The notes under the pieces are model-generated. The model saw only the letters and a program-made list of their open reading frames with translations, had not been told where the DNA came from and searched no databases. A DNA stretch of 64,000 nucleotides, from the NCBI GenBank assembly GCA_038496445.1, contig JALMLS010000385.1:186001-250000 (forward strand), read 5' to 3'. The stretch is from Trichosphaerium sp. ATCC 40318 (Eukaryota > Discosea > Flabellinia > Trichosidae). The position numbers and the translations under genes are program-made. Of the stretch, positions 9,884 through 20,868 are shown one piece after another. Position 1 is the first letter of the stretch. Each line of letters opens with the position of its first letter.

Positions 9884-12186
9884 ATGAAGTACGCTTTTAT
9901 AGGATTGTGTGTCTTGTATTTGGCTGCAGCAAGCAAACCAAACGTACAACAACACGTTTTAAAAAACTTTGTGTTTATTTAATTTTAGATCTTGTACATT
10001 GTCGTAGATGACTTGAGACCTCAAATTACGGCGTATGATATCAATGCGCCAATGTATACACCCAATTTAGACCAGGTACGAGTTTTTTGTATCGCACGTG
10101 ATTATAGTGCGTAGGAAACTCACTAGCGCGAATTGGATGACAACGAATTTAACCGTTTTTAGTTCGCAAAGAAGAGTTTGGTGTTCAACCGCGCTTACTG
10201 CCAACAAGTACGCCACAACAACCCAGTCTATCGCTCAAAGTAGTCATTTCACTTATTGTATTTCTTGAGGCTGTATGTTCGCCCAGTAGAAACTCGTTTA
10301 TGACTGGTACAACTTTTTTGACATGTACCACGTGCTTGAAGAGCTTACTTTTGTGAAAAGGTCGGCGTCCTGATACAACCAAAGTATGGAACTTTCTCAC
10401 TGATTTTCGGAAAACAAATAAAGATTGGGTTGCTTTCCCGCAGTATTTCAAAGAGCATGGATATGAAACAACCGGTATGGGCAAACTGTATCACCCAGGT
10501 ATGCGTTTAACTAAGAGTAGTAGTTTTTCTTGTTATTTACTCATTGTTTTCTGTTTGAACAGGTCATCCACCAAAGGATGACGAACCTTACTCCTGGTCA
10601 CAAGATTACCCATATTTCGAACCTAATGGTCAAGTGGGAGGCTGTGCAAACGTTCCAGAAAAAGGTAGCTCACACGTTTGGAAAGAGTTTTGATTAATTT
10701 TGTAGGTGTCCATAATATCTCTTGTTATTGTGAAGGTGTAAGCTGTGTTGATCAACAACTTGCGGATTTGGCTGTAAAACGAATAGACGAAATGCTTGAA
10801 CAACCAAAACCTTGGTTTGTTGGTGTAGGCTTCCACAGACCCCATGTTGATTGGGAGGCTCCAAAAGTACATTTTCTAGTTTATAGAACCCTTACTCATT
10901 CTTTAGTCATCTTACGACATGTACCCAAATGTGTCTGCTATTCCTATTGCCTTGAATAAACTTGCACCGAAGGGTATGCCTCCAATGGCATTCTATAGTT
11001 GGGTGCTTCAAACATCAAAGCTTAGATCTACGTTTTCGTATTTCGGTAAGAACTTTGATGTATTCTTATGTAATTAAGCATTTTCGTTTTAGGGAGTCCT
11101 CAAATTCTTCCTGACAAACCACTTCCTGATGCATTGGTACGTAACTTGAGGCGAGGATATTTTGCAAGTGTTCATTATATCGATCAACGCATTGGTGAAG
11201 TTCTAAAGAAGCTTAATGACAGCAGGTAATTTCGAAAAATACTCATGATTCTTTTAATGTTAATTTTTACACAGTGCAGCTAATAATACAATTGTGATTT
11301 TCCACGGCGACCATGGATGGCAGTTAGGTAAGTAATATCTTTTTTGTATTCCAGTAGGACGTGTTCATTAATTTTAATGACAGGAGAACATGGTGGAATA
11401 TTTGGAAAACAAACAAACTTTGAAACAGGTGTTCGTGTTCCTTTGATGATTCATGTCCCTTGGATACAACAATCTCATGGTGTCAAAACACAAGCTCTTG
11501 TAGAGCTTGTAGATGTATATCAAACTGTGGCCGAGCTTGCAGGTCTTCCAGAACCACAAGGACTAGAAGGAACAAGTATGGCTCCTTTATTCAAAGACCC
11601 CACAAGTTCGGTAAACAATCTTTTTTGCTTTCCTTTACCTTATTTCAGCTTTAACTATTATTATAGATCAAAGACTATGCGTTTTCTCAATATCCACGAT
11701 GCCCATGTCCCAAAGGTATTTGTGATAATAATACACCACAATGGGCAGATCCTTGCACTGAGCATAAAGTACGGAAAGTAACAGTTGTATTAAAACTAAC
11801 TTCTCAAAGGCATCAAACTTCACTTACATGGGTTACACTGTTCGTAGTGATCGATGGAGATTTACAGAGTGGCGCAAATGGATTGGTGATACACTCAAAG
11901 CTGATTGGACAGGTACAAGTTCATTCACGAACAAAGAATTAACTTTTCTCTTTTTTAAAAATAGAATCTGGACTTGTTGGTATGGAGCTGTACGACCATA
12001 AAGGTACTTGCCATATCCTTGAGTTTATGATTTTACTAATATGTGATATCTTTAGGAGATCCAGGAAACAACTACGATATGTGGGAGAATGTTAATGTGG
12101 CAAAGGTCGATTTGTATCAAGATGTTGTTTCTCAACTGAAAAAAGTTCTAAAATCTCAGTTTGACCGCACTCGCTCTGAACAATAA
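9884..12186 (+). CDS. iduronate-2-sulfatase-like type I sulfatase, copy A
   Basis: A secreted or lysosomal sulfatase that would remove sulfate esters from polysaccharides. Start ATG 9884 opens a signal peptide (MKYAFIGLCVLYLAAASKPN). After the first intron comes LYIVVDDLRPQITAYD, the metal-binding Asp pair. AVCSPSRNSFMTGRRPDTT is the CxPSR motif whose Cys is oxidised to formylglycine, the catalytic residue. Further on are GMGKLYHPG, WFVGVGFHRPHVDWEAP, the second metal site IVIFHGDHGWQLGEHG, and a C-terminal RSDRWRFTEWRKW region. About ten short introns all splice in frame, and the stop is TAA 12184-12186. The product is about 500 residues, normal for the family. The beta-helix gene follows 140 bp downstream on the same strand. 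The true substrate (iduronate-sulfate or an algal sulfated glycan) cannot be read from the sequence. Confidence 0.92.
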
Positions 12187-12326
12187 ACAACTAAAATCGA
12201 ACTCTTGCGTTGTTGAATCCGAAGCAGCTCTTAACAATAAACAACAGTTTCCATTTGTAAAAACCTTAACTACCCTTTTTGACCATTTTTGACATTTTAG
12301 GTACGTTACACTAGAAGCTCTGTAAG

Positions 12327-13682
12327 ATGAAGGTACGTCCACGTGTATACTACTCAAAGCGACTAACTATCCCTAGAAATCAGTAACGTTGGCTTTAATT
12401 GGTATACTGGCAACGTGTTTTGTAATACGTGCAAGGTACGAACAGTTGAGCGAAAAGAACAACGAAAAAGAGTTAAAAAACAAAATTAAAGTTCACCTAC
12501 ATTTTCCTTGTGATCCAAAAACTTGAGTACAAAACCAAGTCTCACCCATTGTATCTAGTTCAGCATGTTTGAATCTTGTAACTGATTGTGGAGCGAAAGC
12601 CGATGGCCGTACAGATAGCTCAAATGCATTCGCCGTATGTCAAGAAAAGCTTAGAACGAGTGGTGGTTGTGTTGACATTCCTCCTGGAAGAATTCTGTGT
12701 ACAAACGTTCCTTTGGATGTTTCGCATATTGAATGGATACCAGACGCTGATACGGTATTTGCACCACCTTTGGATATCTCTGTGGCGAAAGCCACATTTG
12801 TTTTGGGGTCAATGACTTCTTTTGTTAAAAACGTGACTTTTAGTGCGAAGTTTCCTGGAAGATTCAGTTTTGACCTTTCCAACAACGTGATCGCTCCTTG
12901 GAATGTTGAAGCGTTTGCATTGTACGGTATTGATGGGTTTTTATTGGCGAATATGCACATTGCAATGGCACCAAATGCGACTGTTCAAAAGAATGGCCTT
13001 GGTTTTGCTCATAAAAATGTTGGTGGTGTAATTTATGACGCACGAAACGGTCACGTGGCAAATATCACATCCGAAGGTCACATATTCGGATACGGAACTG
13101 TTCAAATACAATCAGGGCAGAATATCTTGTTCGAGAATATTGACGGTGAAGGTGAGTTTAGGAGAAAGTTGCTTTTAGATATCAAGCATTTTCTATTCGG
13201 ATTTATGGCTAACTTATTGGTTAGGCGGTGTACCACTTAGACTTGAAACTGGAGCTGGAAACCAAGACGGATATGTTGACGGCATTGTAGGTAATAATAT
13301 TATTGGAAGGAACTGTCATGCAGGTATAATGACAGAGCCTCACACTCAAAAGAATGGAAAGTTTACAGTTACAAATGTAAAGACTTTTGGATGTTGGATT
13401 GGAGCTCAACTCAATGGTGGCTACTCTCAACATGGCAAAACACCAGGACACTTCAGCAACGACTCATCAGTGTATGGAGTGATATCTACATACGGATTAC
13501 AGGGACAAGCGGACCCTTTACACGAAGAACCATCTTGTTGTCCGTGTGGTACTGAAAACTCAAAGTTGAATTACCTTGTCGATATCAAAGGTATTCAGAG
13601 TTTAGGATTTCCTCCTCCATCAGACAGAGCCAAATGCGCTTATTGGACGAAACTACCAGCACCACCAAAGTGCCCGTACTAG
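12327..13682 (+). CDS. secreted pectin-lyase-fold (beta-helix) protein, copy A
   Basis: The first exon is only ATGAAG. A GTACGT..CCTAG intron joins it to the rest of a signal peptide (MKKSVTLALIGILATCFV), and a second intron leads into the mature domain. The mature start (LVTDCGAKADGRTDSSNAF, then GGCVDIPPGRIL) is the typical opening of Pectate_lyase_3/GH28-like right-handed beta-helices. Repeating coil segments follow (VFAPPLDIS, VTFSAKFPGRF, NITSEGHIFGYGTVQIQSG, GIVGNNIIGRNCHAGI). A Cys-rich end (PSCCPCGTENS) closes the protein of about 370 residues at TAG 13680-13682. The fold call is firm; the activity (lyase or hydrolase, and on which polymer) is not. Its constant pairing with a sulfatase in both arms suggests that a sulfated polysaccharide is attacked, which is an inference. 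Confidence 0.8.
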
Positions 13683-13912
13683 ACGCTTCAATGAGATGTT
13701 TAAATCCCACAATAAAGAATATTGTGCTCTTCTTCTTGTTCTCCTAGGTTCGTGCAAGTAAGCGTATAACCTTCAGAGCACAAAACTTAAACTGCAACAT
13801 GTTGATTGAAATCTGATTGAAATACTCAGTTAAGTTGGTTAGTTAAGTTAACTTGATAATCATTTCTTAAAACCTCAACAGCATCAACCACAGCTCTCAA
13901 ATAACATTTATC

Positions 13913-15984
13913 ATGTCTAGACAAAGACGTAGACGTAATAAAAGACAGGGTACAACAGCTAATAGAGAACAATCTATCTTGAGCGAAACTAACGTTGATT
14001 ATAGGAAGAGATAGTGATAGAAACTACAAGAACTTGATCGCATACATGACCAATATTGCCAACACTGAATATGTAGTAAGTGTTGCTACGGCTATGAGAC
14101 TCCCGAAGAAAGATTTGGTGATGGGTATAGCGAACCACGAATCAGCGAGTACGTCTTTCTTTGCAAAACACGTTTCGCCATAAAATCAATCTTCTGCAAA
14201 ATCAAAATCAATCAATTCTCCTGCTGACTTTTTTATTCTTAGAGCATATTTTAAAGATGACATTGCCGGAGATAAAAAGGGAAATTATTAAACTGGGATA
14301 CACTCCTCAGCAATCTATGAAACCAGGGCTTACTCTGGAGTTATTGATATGTATTCAAACTAAATCTCTAGGTACGTATCACAATTGCAACATATAATAC
14401 TTTCCTTTGATTCTTCAGTCGACTCACAACTTGCTATAGCTACCCCGATCATTAACACGGAGCGTATGGAGATGGGAAAGTTTTGGGAGCAATCAAAAGC
14501 TACAAGGAGACCCGGTAGACGGTCAAAATCAATGGCGCAAGATGATGAATTGTACAAACGGTTTTTCAAGTTTCTTGATACCATGCCAATGCCTTACATG
14601 AAGGCTTTTGATTTTCATAAAGAACCCATGAAGGAGGGCGTTCATGAGCCCGGTAAACACATACAGTGTTTGGCTCTTACACCTAAGCTTGATTGTATCA
14701 AGAACCCAACTTCGCTGCAAGTAGTAACAGTAGTGACTGCGTGTGCAAATGTAGTAGATAATGTCGCCAAAGGCAAACACGTGTGCGTACAATGTCAAGT
14801 TTTTTTTTTCAATCAACGACTTATATTCTATCAAGGAAAGCTCTTGTCACTTATATGCTTGCACAAAAAACAAGGAAGTTCATTACTGGCTGCATTGTAA
14901 CCAATAACAAGATAATGTTCTCCAAGTTTTTGTGGAACGGGCATGATAAGAAGGGCAAAGAACCTTATGAGGTTAGTATCTCGGAGAGCGTTCCTTTTAC
15001 CGGAACATCAGATGAGGGATCAAGACAATTAAGGAACTTTCTTTATTGTGATCCTGCAGCTCTTGGTTGGATTTATCCAACCTTTGATATTAATAACGAG
15101 ATTACAACACCAAAGGAGTTCCTCGAAAAGGGTAAACGCTCTGATGTTTACCTTCAAGTACTTCAAAAACCTGAAGAAATTGGTGTGTTGAAGGTATTCA
15201 AAGAGAAATTCAAGGACACTGCTGTTCTTGAGCATGAAGTTCTTGAAGCGATGGCAACAGCAGAGGTTAAAGGGGTGCCCAAGTTGGTATGTTAAGCAAA
15301 TATTCTTGTTTTATTTGTATTGCATCACGTGTTTAACTTTCTCTTAGATTCAAGCTGGTACAACTAAAGAGGATTTGCCTTACCAAATCACCTTGCCTGT
15401 ATGTAATAAGATAGAAACATCCAAGGAGTGCCCTTCTATGGTAGAGTTTATAAAACTATTGCAAAAAGTTCACGAATGTGGCTATATTCACAGGTACTTA
15501 CAACTATTTTTTCCCATTTCATGTTGTTCTGACACATGTCTTTAGAGATATAAGTACCGATAATATCATGACTCATCAAGGAGAAGCCCAGTTAATAGGC
15601 TTTGGATCAGCAATAAAATGCTCCCCTGAGGAACCAGTGAAGCAATCCGGAACACTTTTGTTTGCTTCAACTGATATCATCGAATCGTACATTAAAAAGA
15701 AAAAGATCGTGTACTCTTATGCACATGATTTGATATCTCTTGTTCGCGTTTGGATGTACCTAGACTGTGGTTCAATGGCAGATTTCATTTTCGTGTACCA
15801 CCATCAAACTGATTGGACAGCATCATCTATTTCTGAGCAAGCAACTTTTCAAGGCTTTATGGACTCGTGGTCTACTTTAAGCAAGCTACCTAAATACGCT
15901 AGAGCTTTGAAGTTGGCAGAAGCAACCGATTACGAAGGTTTAAAGGAGTACTTTGAAATCATGAACCCACGTATATGCTTATAA
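13913..15984 (+). CDS. divergent protein-kinase-like protein in the spacer of the inverted duplication
   Basis: Start ATG 13913 gives a basic N-terminus (MSRQRRRRNKRQG). Six or so introns then join exons to the TAA at 15982-15984. The first half (about residues 15-330) is unrecognised. The last 300 residues look like a kinase fold: a strand with lysine (IGVLKVFKEKF), a C-helix-like Glu segment, the catalytic loop HECGYIHRDISTDNIM (HRD kept, Asn kept), then AQLIGFGSAI where the usual DFG Asp reads Gly. SYAHDLISLVRVWMYL resembles the aF helix of FunK1-type and Crinkler-type kinases of fungi and oomycetes. Loss of the DFG Asp would weaken Mg-ATP catalysis, so this may be a pseudokinase. It stands between two convergent beta-helix genes and is not duplicated. 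Confidence 0.65.
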
Positions 15985-16220
15985 CTGAGAAGTACTTGAA
16001 GAAGTAAACATGAAAAAGCTGTTAAGATTTACCAAATAAATTCCTTTTTTTTTAAAGTAGCTATTGTCCACTGGCATTAAAATACAAAAGGGGTAAAATA
16101 ATACTAAATAAGTTACATTATGATTAATGGCATGTGAAAGTGAATCGATGTGATCACATGATACGTTAATGACTACATTAAGTAATGATTTTATTTTTTG
16201 ATTGATGCTTTCACTCCACT

Positions 16221-17575
16221 CTAGTACGGGCACTTAGGCGGAGCTGGGTACCTTTTCCAATAAGCGCATTTGGTTCTATCTGATGGAGGAGGAAATCCTA
16301 AACTCTGAATACCTTTGATATCGACAAGGTAATTCAACTTTGAGTTTTCAGTACCACATGGACAACAAGATGGTTCTTCGTGTAAAGCATCCGCTTGTCC
16401 GTGAACTCCGTATGTTGATATCACTCCATACACCAACGAGTCATTGCTGAAATGTCCTGGTGTTTTGCCATGTTGAGAGTAGCCACCATTGAGTTGAGCT
16501 CCAATCCAACATCCAAAAGTCTTTACATTTGTAACTGTAAACTTTCCATTCTTTTGAGTGTGAGGCTCTGTCATTATACCTGCATGACAGTTCCTTCCAA
16601 TAATATTATTACCTATTATGCCGTCAACATATCCGTCTTGGTTTCCAGCTCCAGTTTCAAGTCTAAGTGGTACACCGCCTAACCAATAAGTTAGCGATAA
16701 ATTTAAAATAGAAAATGCTTGATTTCTAAAAGCAGCTCTTTCTACTGAACTCACCTTCGCCGTCTATATTCTCGAAAAAGATATTCTGGCCAGATTGTAT
16801 TTGAACAGTTCCGTATCCCCATATGTGACCTTCGGATGTGACATTCGCCACGTGACCGTTTCGCGCATCATAAATAACACCACCAACATTTTTATGAGCA
16901 AAACCAAGGCCATTCTTTTGAACAGTCGCATTTGGTGCCATTGCAATGTGCATATTCGCCAATAAAAACCCATCAATACCGTACAGGGCAAACGCTTCAA
17001 CATTCCAAGGAGCGATCATGTTGTGGGAAAGGTCAAAACTGAATCTTCCAGGAAACTTCGCACTAAAAGTCACGTTTTTAACAAAAGAAGTCATTGACCC
17101 CAAAACAAACGTGGCTTCCGCCACAGCAATATCCAAAGGTGGTGCAAATACCGTATCAGCGTCTGGTATCCATTCAATATGCGAAACATCCAAAGGAACG
17201 TTTGTACACAGAATTCTTCCAGGAGGAATGTCAACACAACCACCACTCGTTCTAAGCTTTTCTTGACATACGGCGAATGCATTCGAGCTATCAGTACGGC
17301 CATCGGCTTTCGCTCCACAATCAGTTACAAGGTTCAAACATGCTGAACTAGATACAATGGGTGAGACTTGGTTTTGTACTCAGTTTTTTGTATCACAAGG
17401 AAAATGTAGGTGAACTTTAATTTGTTTTTTAACTCTTTTTCGTTGTTCTTTTCGCTCAACTGTTCTTACCTTGCATTCATTACAAAACATACCACCAGCA
17501 CCAAAAATATAGCGACTTTGGTTGATTTCTAATGCCTGTATCAGTGCTTTTATTATGCACGTGACTTACCTTCAT
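16221..17575 (-). CDS. secreted pectin-lyase-fold (beta-helix) protein, copy B
   Basis: This is the arm B partner of the gene at 12.3-13.7 kb, in the same exon arrangement: ATGAAG alone in exon 1 (ATG at 17573-17575), a signal-peptide exon, a long mature exon and a final exon ending at TAG 16221-16223. The mature protein differs by only a small number of substitutions (for example HIWGYGTVQ against HIFGYGTVQ, YGVHGQADALHEEP against YGLQGQADPLHEEP). The signal peptide is much more different (MKKSTKVAIFLVLVVCFV). No frame break is seen, so both copies look functional. Function as for copy A: an extracellular beta-helix enzyme whose substrate is unknown, encoded next to a sulfatase (172 bp away, same strand). 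Confidence 0.8.
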
Positions 17576-17747
17576 CTGATGTTTAGCAGTCAACACGTGG
17601 AAAAGTCCTAAAGTGTCAAAAAAGGTCAACTTTTTGTACATTCGTTATTCACCAATGGTCTTTCACGTGTTTTTTTTGAAAATGAATTAGAACACTTTTT
17701 ATCAAGCTTCAGTATGATTTGATAACGCAAGAGTTCGATTTAGTTGT

Positions 17748-20086
17748 TTATTGTTCAGAGCGAGTGCGGTCAAACTGAGATTTTAGAACTTTTTTCAGTT
17801 GAGAAACAACATCTTGATACAAATCGACCTTTGCCACATTAACATTCTCCCACATGTCGTAGTTGTTTCCTGGATCTCCTACAGATATCACATGTGAGTA
17901 AAACCATAAACTCAAGGACATGGCAAGTACCTTTATGGTCGTACAGCTCCATACCAACAAGTCCAGATTCTATTAAAAAGAGAAAAGTTAATTCTTTGTT
18001 CGTGAATGAACTTGTACCTGTCCAATCAGCTTTGAGTGTATCACCAATCCATTTGCGCCACTCTGTGAATCTCCATCGATCACTACGAACAGTGTAACCC
18101 ATATAAGTGAAGTTTGATGCCTTTAATACTATGTAAGTGTATTCTACCTATTTTGCTTTCCGTACTTTATTCTCAGTACAAGGATTTGCCCATTGTGGTG
18201 TGTTATTATCGCAAATACCTTTGGGACAAGGGCATCGTGGATATTGAGAAAATGCGTAGTCTTTGATCTGCCAAAAGGTCAAAAAACAGGCAAAGATTGA
18301 AGTAAGGAAAACTGATAAAAAAGCAGTACCGAACTGGTGGGGTCTTTGAATAGAGGAGCCATACTTGTTCCTTCTAATCCTTGCGGTTCTGGAAGACCTG
18401 CAAGCTCGGCCACAGTCTGATATACATCTACAAGCTCTACAAGAGCTTGTGTTTTGACACCATGAGATTGTTGTATCCAAGGGACATGAATCATCAAAGG
18501 AACACGAACACCTGTTTCAAAGTTTGTTTGTTTTCCAAATATTCCACCATGTTCTCCTTCACATTAAAATTAATGAACACGTCCTACTGGAATACAAAAA
18601 AGATAGAACTTACCTAACTGCCATCCATGGTCGCCAAAGAATATCACAATTGTATTATTAGCTGCACTGTGTAAAAGTTAACAATGAAAGAAGATTGGTG
18701 CTATTCAATTTTACCTGCTGTCATTAAGCTTCTTTAGAACTTCACCAATGCGTTGGTCAACATAATGGACGCTAGCAAAATATCCTCGCCTTAGATTGCG
18801 TACCAAGTCATCAGGAAGTGGTTTGTCAGGAAGAATTTGAGGACTCCCTAAATCAGAAATTTGTGTATTATGTTCCTGATAAATAACTTACCAAAGTATG
18901 AAAACGTAGATCTAAGCTGTTTTGCTTGCATTCTCCAACTGTAGAATGCCATTGGAGGCATGTCTTTTGGAGCGATTTTATTCAAGGCTACAGGAATAGC
19001 AGATACGTTTGGGTACATGTCGTAAGATGACTAAAAATGGTAAGGGCACAGTACGATGATTTACAAAGAGTACTTTTGGAGCTTCCCAATCAATGTGAGG
19101 TCTATGGAAACCAACACCAACAAACCAAGGTTTTGGTTGTTCAACCATTTCACCTATTCGTTTTACAGCTAAATCCGCAAGTTGTTGATCAACACAGCTT
19201 ACACCTTCACAATAACAAGAAAAATTGTGGACACCTAAAAGAAACAAATCAAAACCAACTAAAACGATTTTGTTTTACCATGCTCTGGAACATTTGCGCA
19301 GCCTCCCACTTGACCGTTAGGATCGAAATATGCGTAATTTTGCGACCAGGAGTAAGGTTCGTCATCCTTTGGTGGATGACCTGTTTACAAGAGTGAATAT
19401 TAGACACAAAAGAACAACACTCCTCAGTTCTTAAAAACATACCTGGGTGATACAGCTTGCCCATACCGGTTGTTTCATATCCATGCTCTTTAAAATACTG
19501 AGGGAAAGCAACCCAGCTTTTATTCGCTTTCCGAAAATCAGTGAGAAAGTTCCACACTTTGGTTGTATCAGGACGCCGACCTTTTCACAAAAGTAAGCTC
19601 TTCAAGCACGTGGTATATGTCAAAAAGATTGTACCAGTCATAAACGAGTTTCTACTGGGCGAACATACAGCCTCAAGAAATACAATAAGTGAAATGACTA
19701 CTTTGAGTGATAAACTGGGTTGTTGTGGCGTACTTGTTGGCAGTAAGCGCGGTTGAACACCAAACTCTTCTTTGCGAACTAAAAACGGTTAAAGTCGCTC
19801 ATCCAAATCGAATTTGCTCGGTTTAATTGTTGAGCAGCTAGTAGCTCCACGCGCTATTAATCACGTGCGATAATTCAAAATATATTTCTACCTGGTCTAA
19901 ATTGGGTGTATACATTGGCGCATTGATGTCATACGCCGTTATTTGAGGTCTCAAGTCATCTACGACAATAAACAAGACCTAAAATTAAATAAACGCAAAG
20001 TTTTTTAGAACGTGTTGTTGTACGTTTGGTTTGCTTGCTGCTGCAGCCAAATACAGGATACAAAATCCTATAAAAGCGTACTTCAT
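17748..20086 (-). CDS. iduronate-2-sulfatase-like type I sulfatase, copy B
   Basis: Same gene structure as copy A, read on the minus strand from ATG 20084-20086 to TAA 17748-17750. The formylglycine motif AVCSPSRNSFMTG, the Asp pair VVDDLRP and FHGDHGWQLGEHG are all kept. One extra Ala codon sits in the signal peptide (a three-base expansion of GCAGCAGC). Scattered replacements occur (SWRMQAKQLRSTF against SWVLQTSKLRSTF in copy A). All exon joins checked stay in frame, so it should be active. Several introns are unlike those of copy A in sequence and length. It is transcribed toward the beta-helix gene, with which it forms a tandem pair. Confidence 0.92.
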
Positions 20087-20868
20087 CGCTAGTACTACGT
20101 GCGTTGATGAATAAGACAGGTTTTTCTTTTCCACTTAACTGTTTCTTCTCGAACGTGTTATTGACAGAAAGAACTCTAGACAAGTTTTACTAACTCGCCA
20201 CAACAAGAGATTACCTCAACCTTGGTGCAAGGCACAGTACCAACACTTTTCGCTCTATATTACTTGTAGTTGTAATGAATGCAGTCTATAGGAGTACAAG
20301 AATGTTGCCTTGTATGGCATGTTACTAGGAACAAATACAATGTGAAAATTAACACTGACACATTGCGTGTCAAACAATCGCAATGTCTTCACTGAAAATC
20401 TCAAGCTCTGCTAAAAATTCTAGTCGAAAAACCATCTACTGTTTACACTGTTATACGCCTTTTCTCCTTCGGGCGCTAGACTGCGCGTTTGAGACCTGGT
20501 GATTGTATTTTGACCAATTGATGCTTTTCTACTCAAAGACGATTGTAATTATCACTATTCGTGCATAAACCTCGCGTTCTCTTCCTTTACCTTTCAAGTT
20601 TATTTGTCAGCGTTTAGTACTTAAGTGACTGCGCATAGCGCACAAGCAACTCATGCGCGTGCTGTCGCCCTTCGTTTGGCAGGTACAACTAAGTTAAGCC
20701 AAACTAAATCGCCTTAAATTCTTCCCGCCTAATTTTTGCCCATTGTACAATTGAAACATAGTACTGTGGATATAATTTGAATAAGTTCGAGGGATTTTAT
20801 ACGATTTCTACGAAGAGGTTTAAAAACATTTTTGTTTCAACAATTATTCTAATTGCGCGCAAGGTACA
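20087..20868. other. intergenic, divergent promoter region of sulfatase B and SMC4
   Basis: No coding frame is supported on either strand. The two flanking genes are divergent, so regulatory sequence for both is expected here. I see no named element and no CACGTG in this interval. Confidence 0.45.

Larger units (their letters stand above)
9818..13682 (+). repeat. inverted duplication, arm A (sulfatase + beta-helix gene)
   Basis: This segment is repeated in reverse orientation at about 16221-20155. Similarity starts near the string gttaagtggaaaag just upstream of the sulfatase start and stops exactly at the stop codon of the beta-helix gene. Exons are nearly identical between arms. Several introns and the spacer between the two genes have diverged in sequence and length. 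Boundaries were set by eye. Confidence 0.9.
16221..20155 (-). repeat. inverted duplication, arm B (beta-helix + sulfatase gene)
   Basis: Reverse-oriented counterpart of 9818-13682. With the roughly 2.5 kb spacer (13683-16220) the whole structure spans about 10.3 kb. On the inner side similarity ends at the stop codon of the beta-helix gene. On the outer side it fades about 70 bp upstream of the sulfatase start. Intron sequences are partly diverged, so the copy is not a recent assembly artefact. Confidence 0.9.

Noticed and set aside
12640-12960. 106-codon minus-strand frame
   Set aside because: Antisense shadow of the beta-helix gene; the same shadow recurs in arm B at 16946-17266.
9818-20155. 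Inverted duplication as an assembly artefact
   Set aside because: The arms differ in introns, signal peptides, gene spacing and scattered residues, so they are distinct genomic copies.
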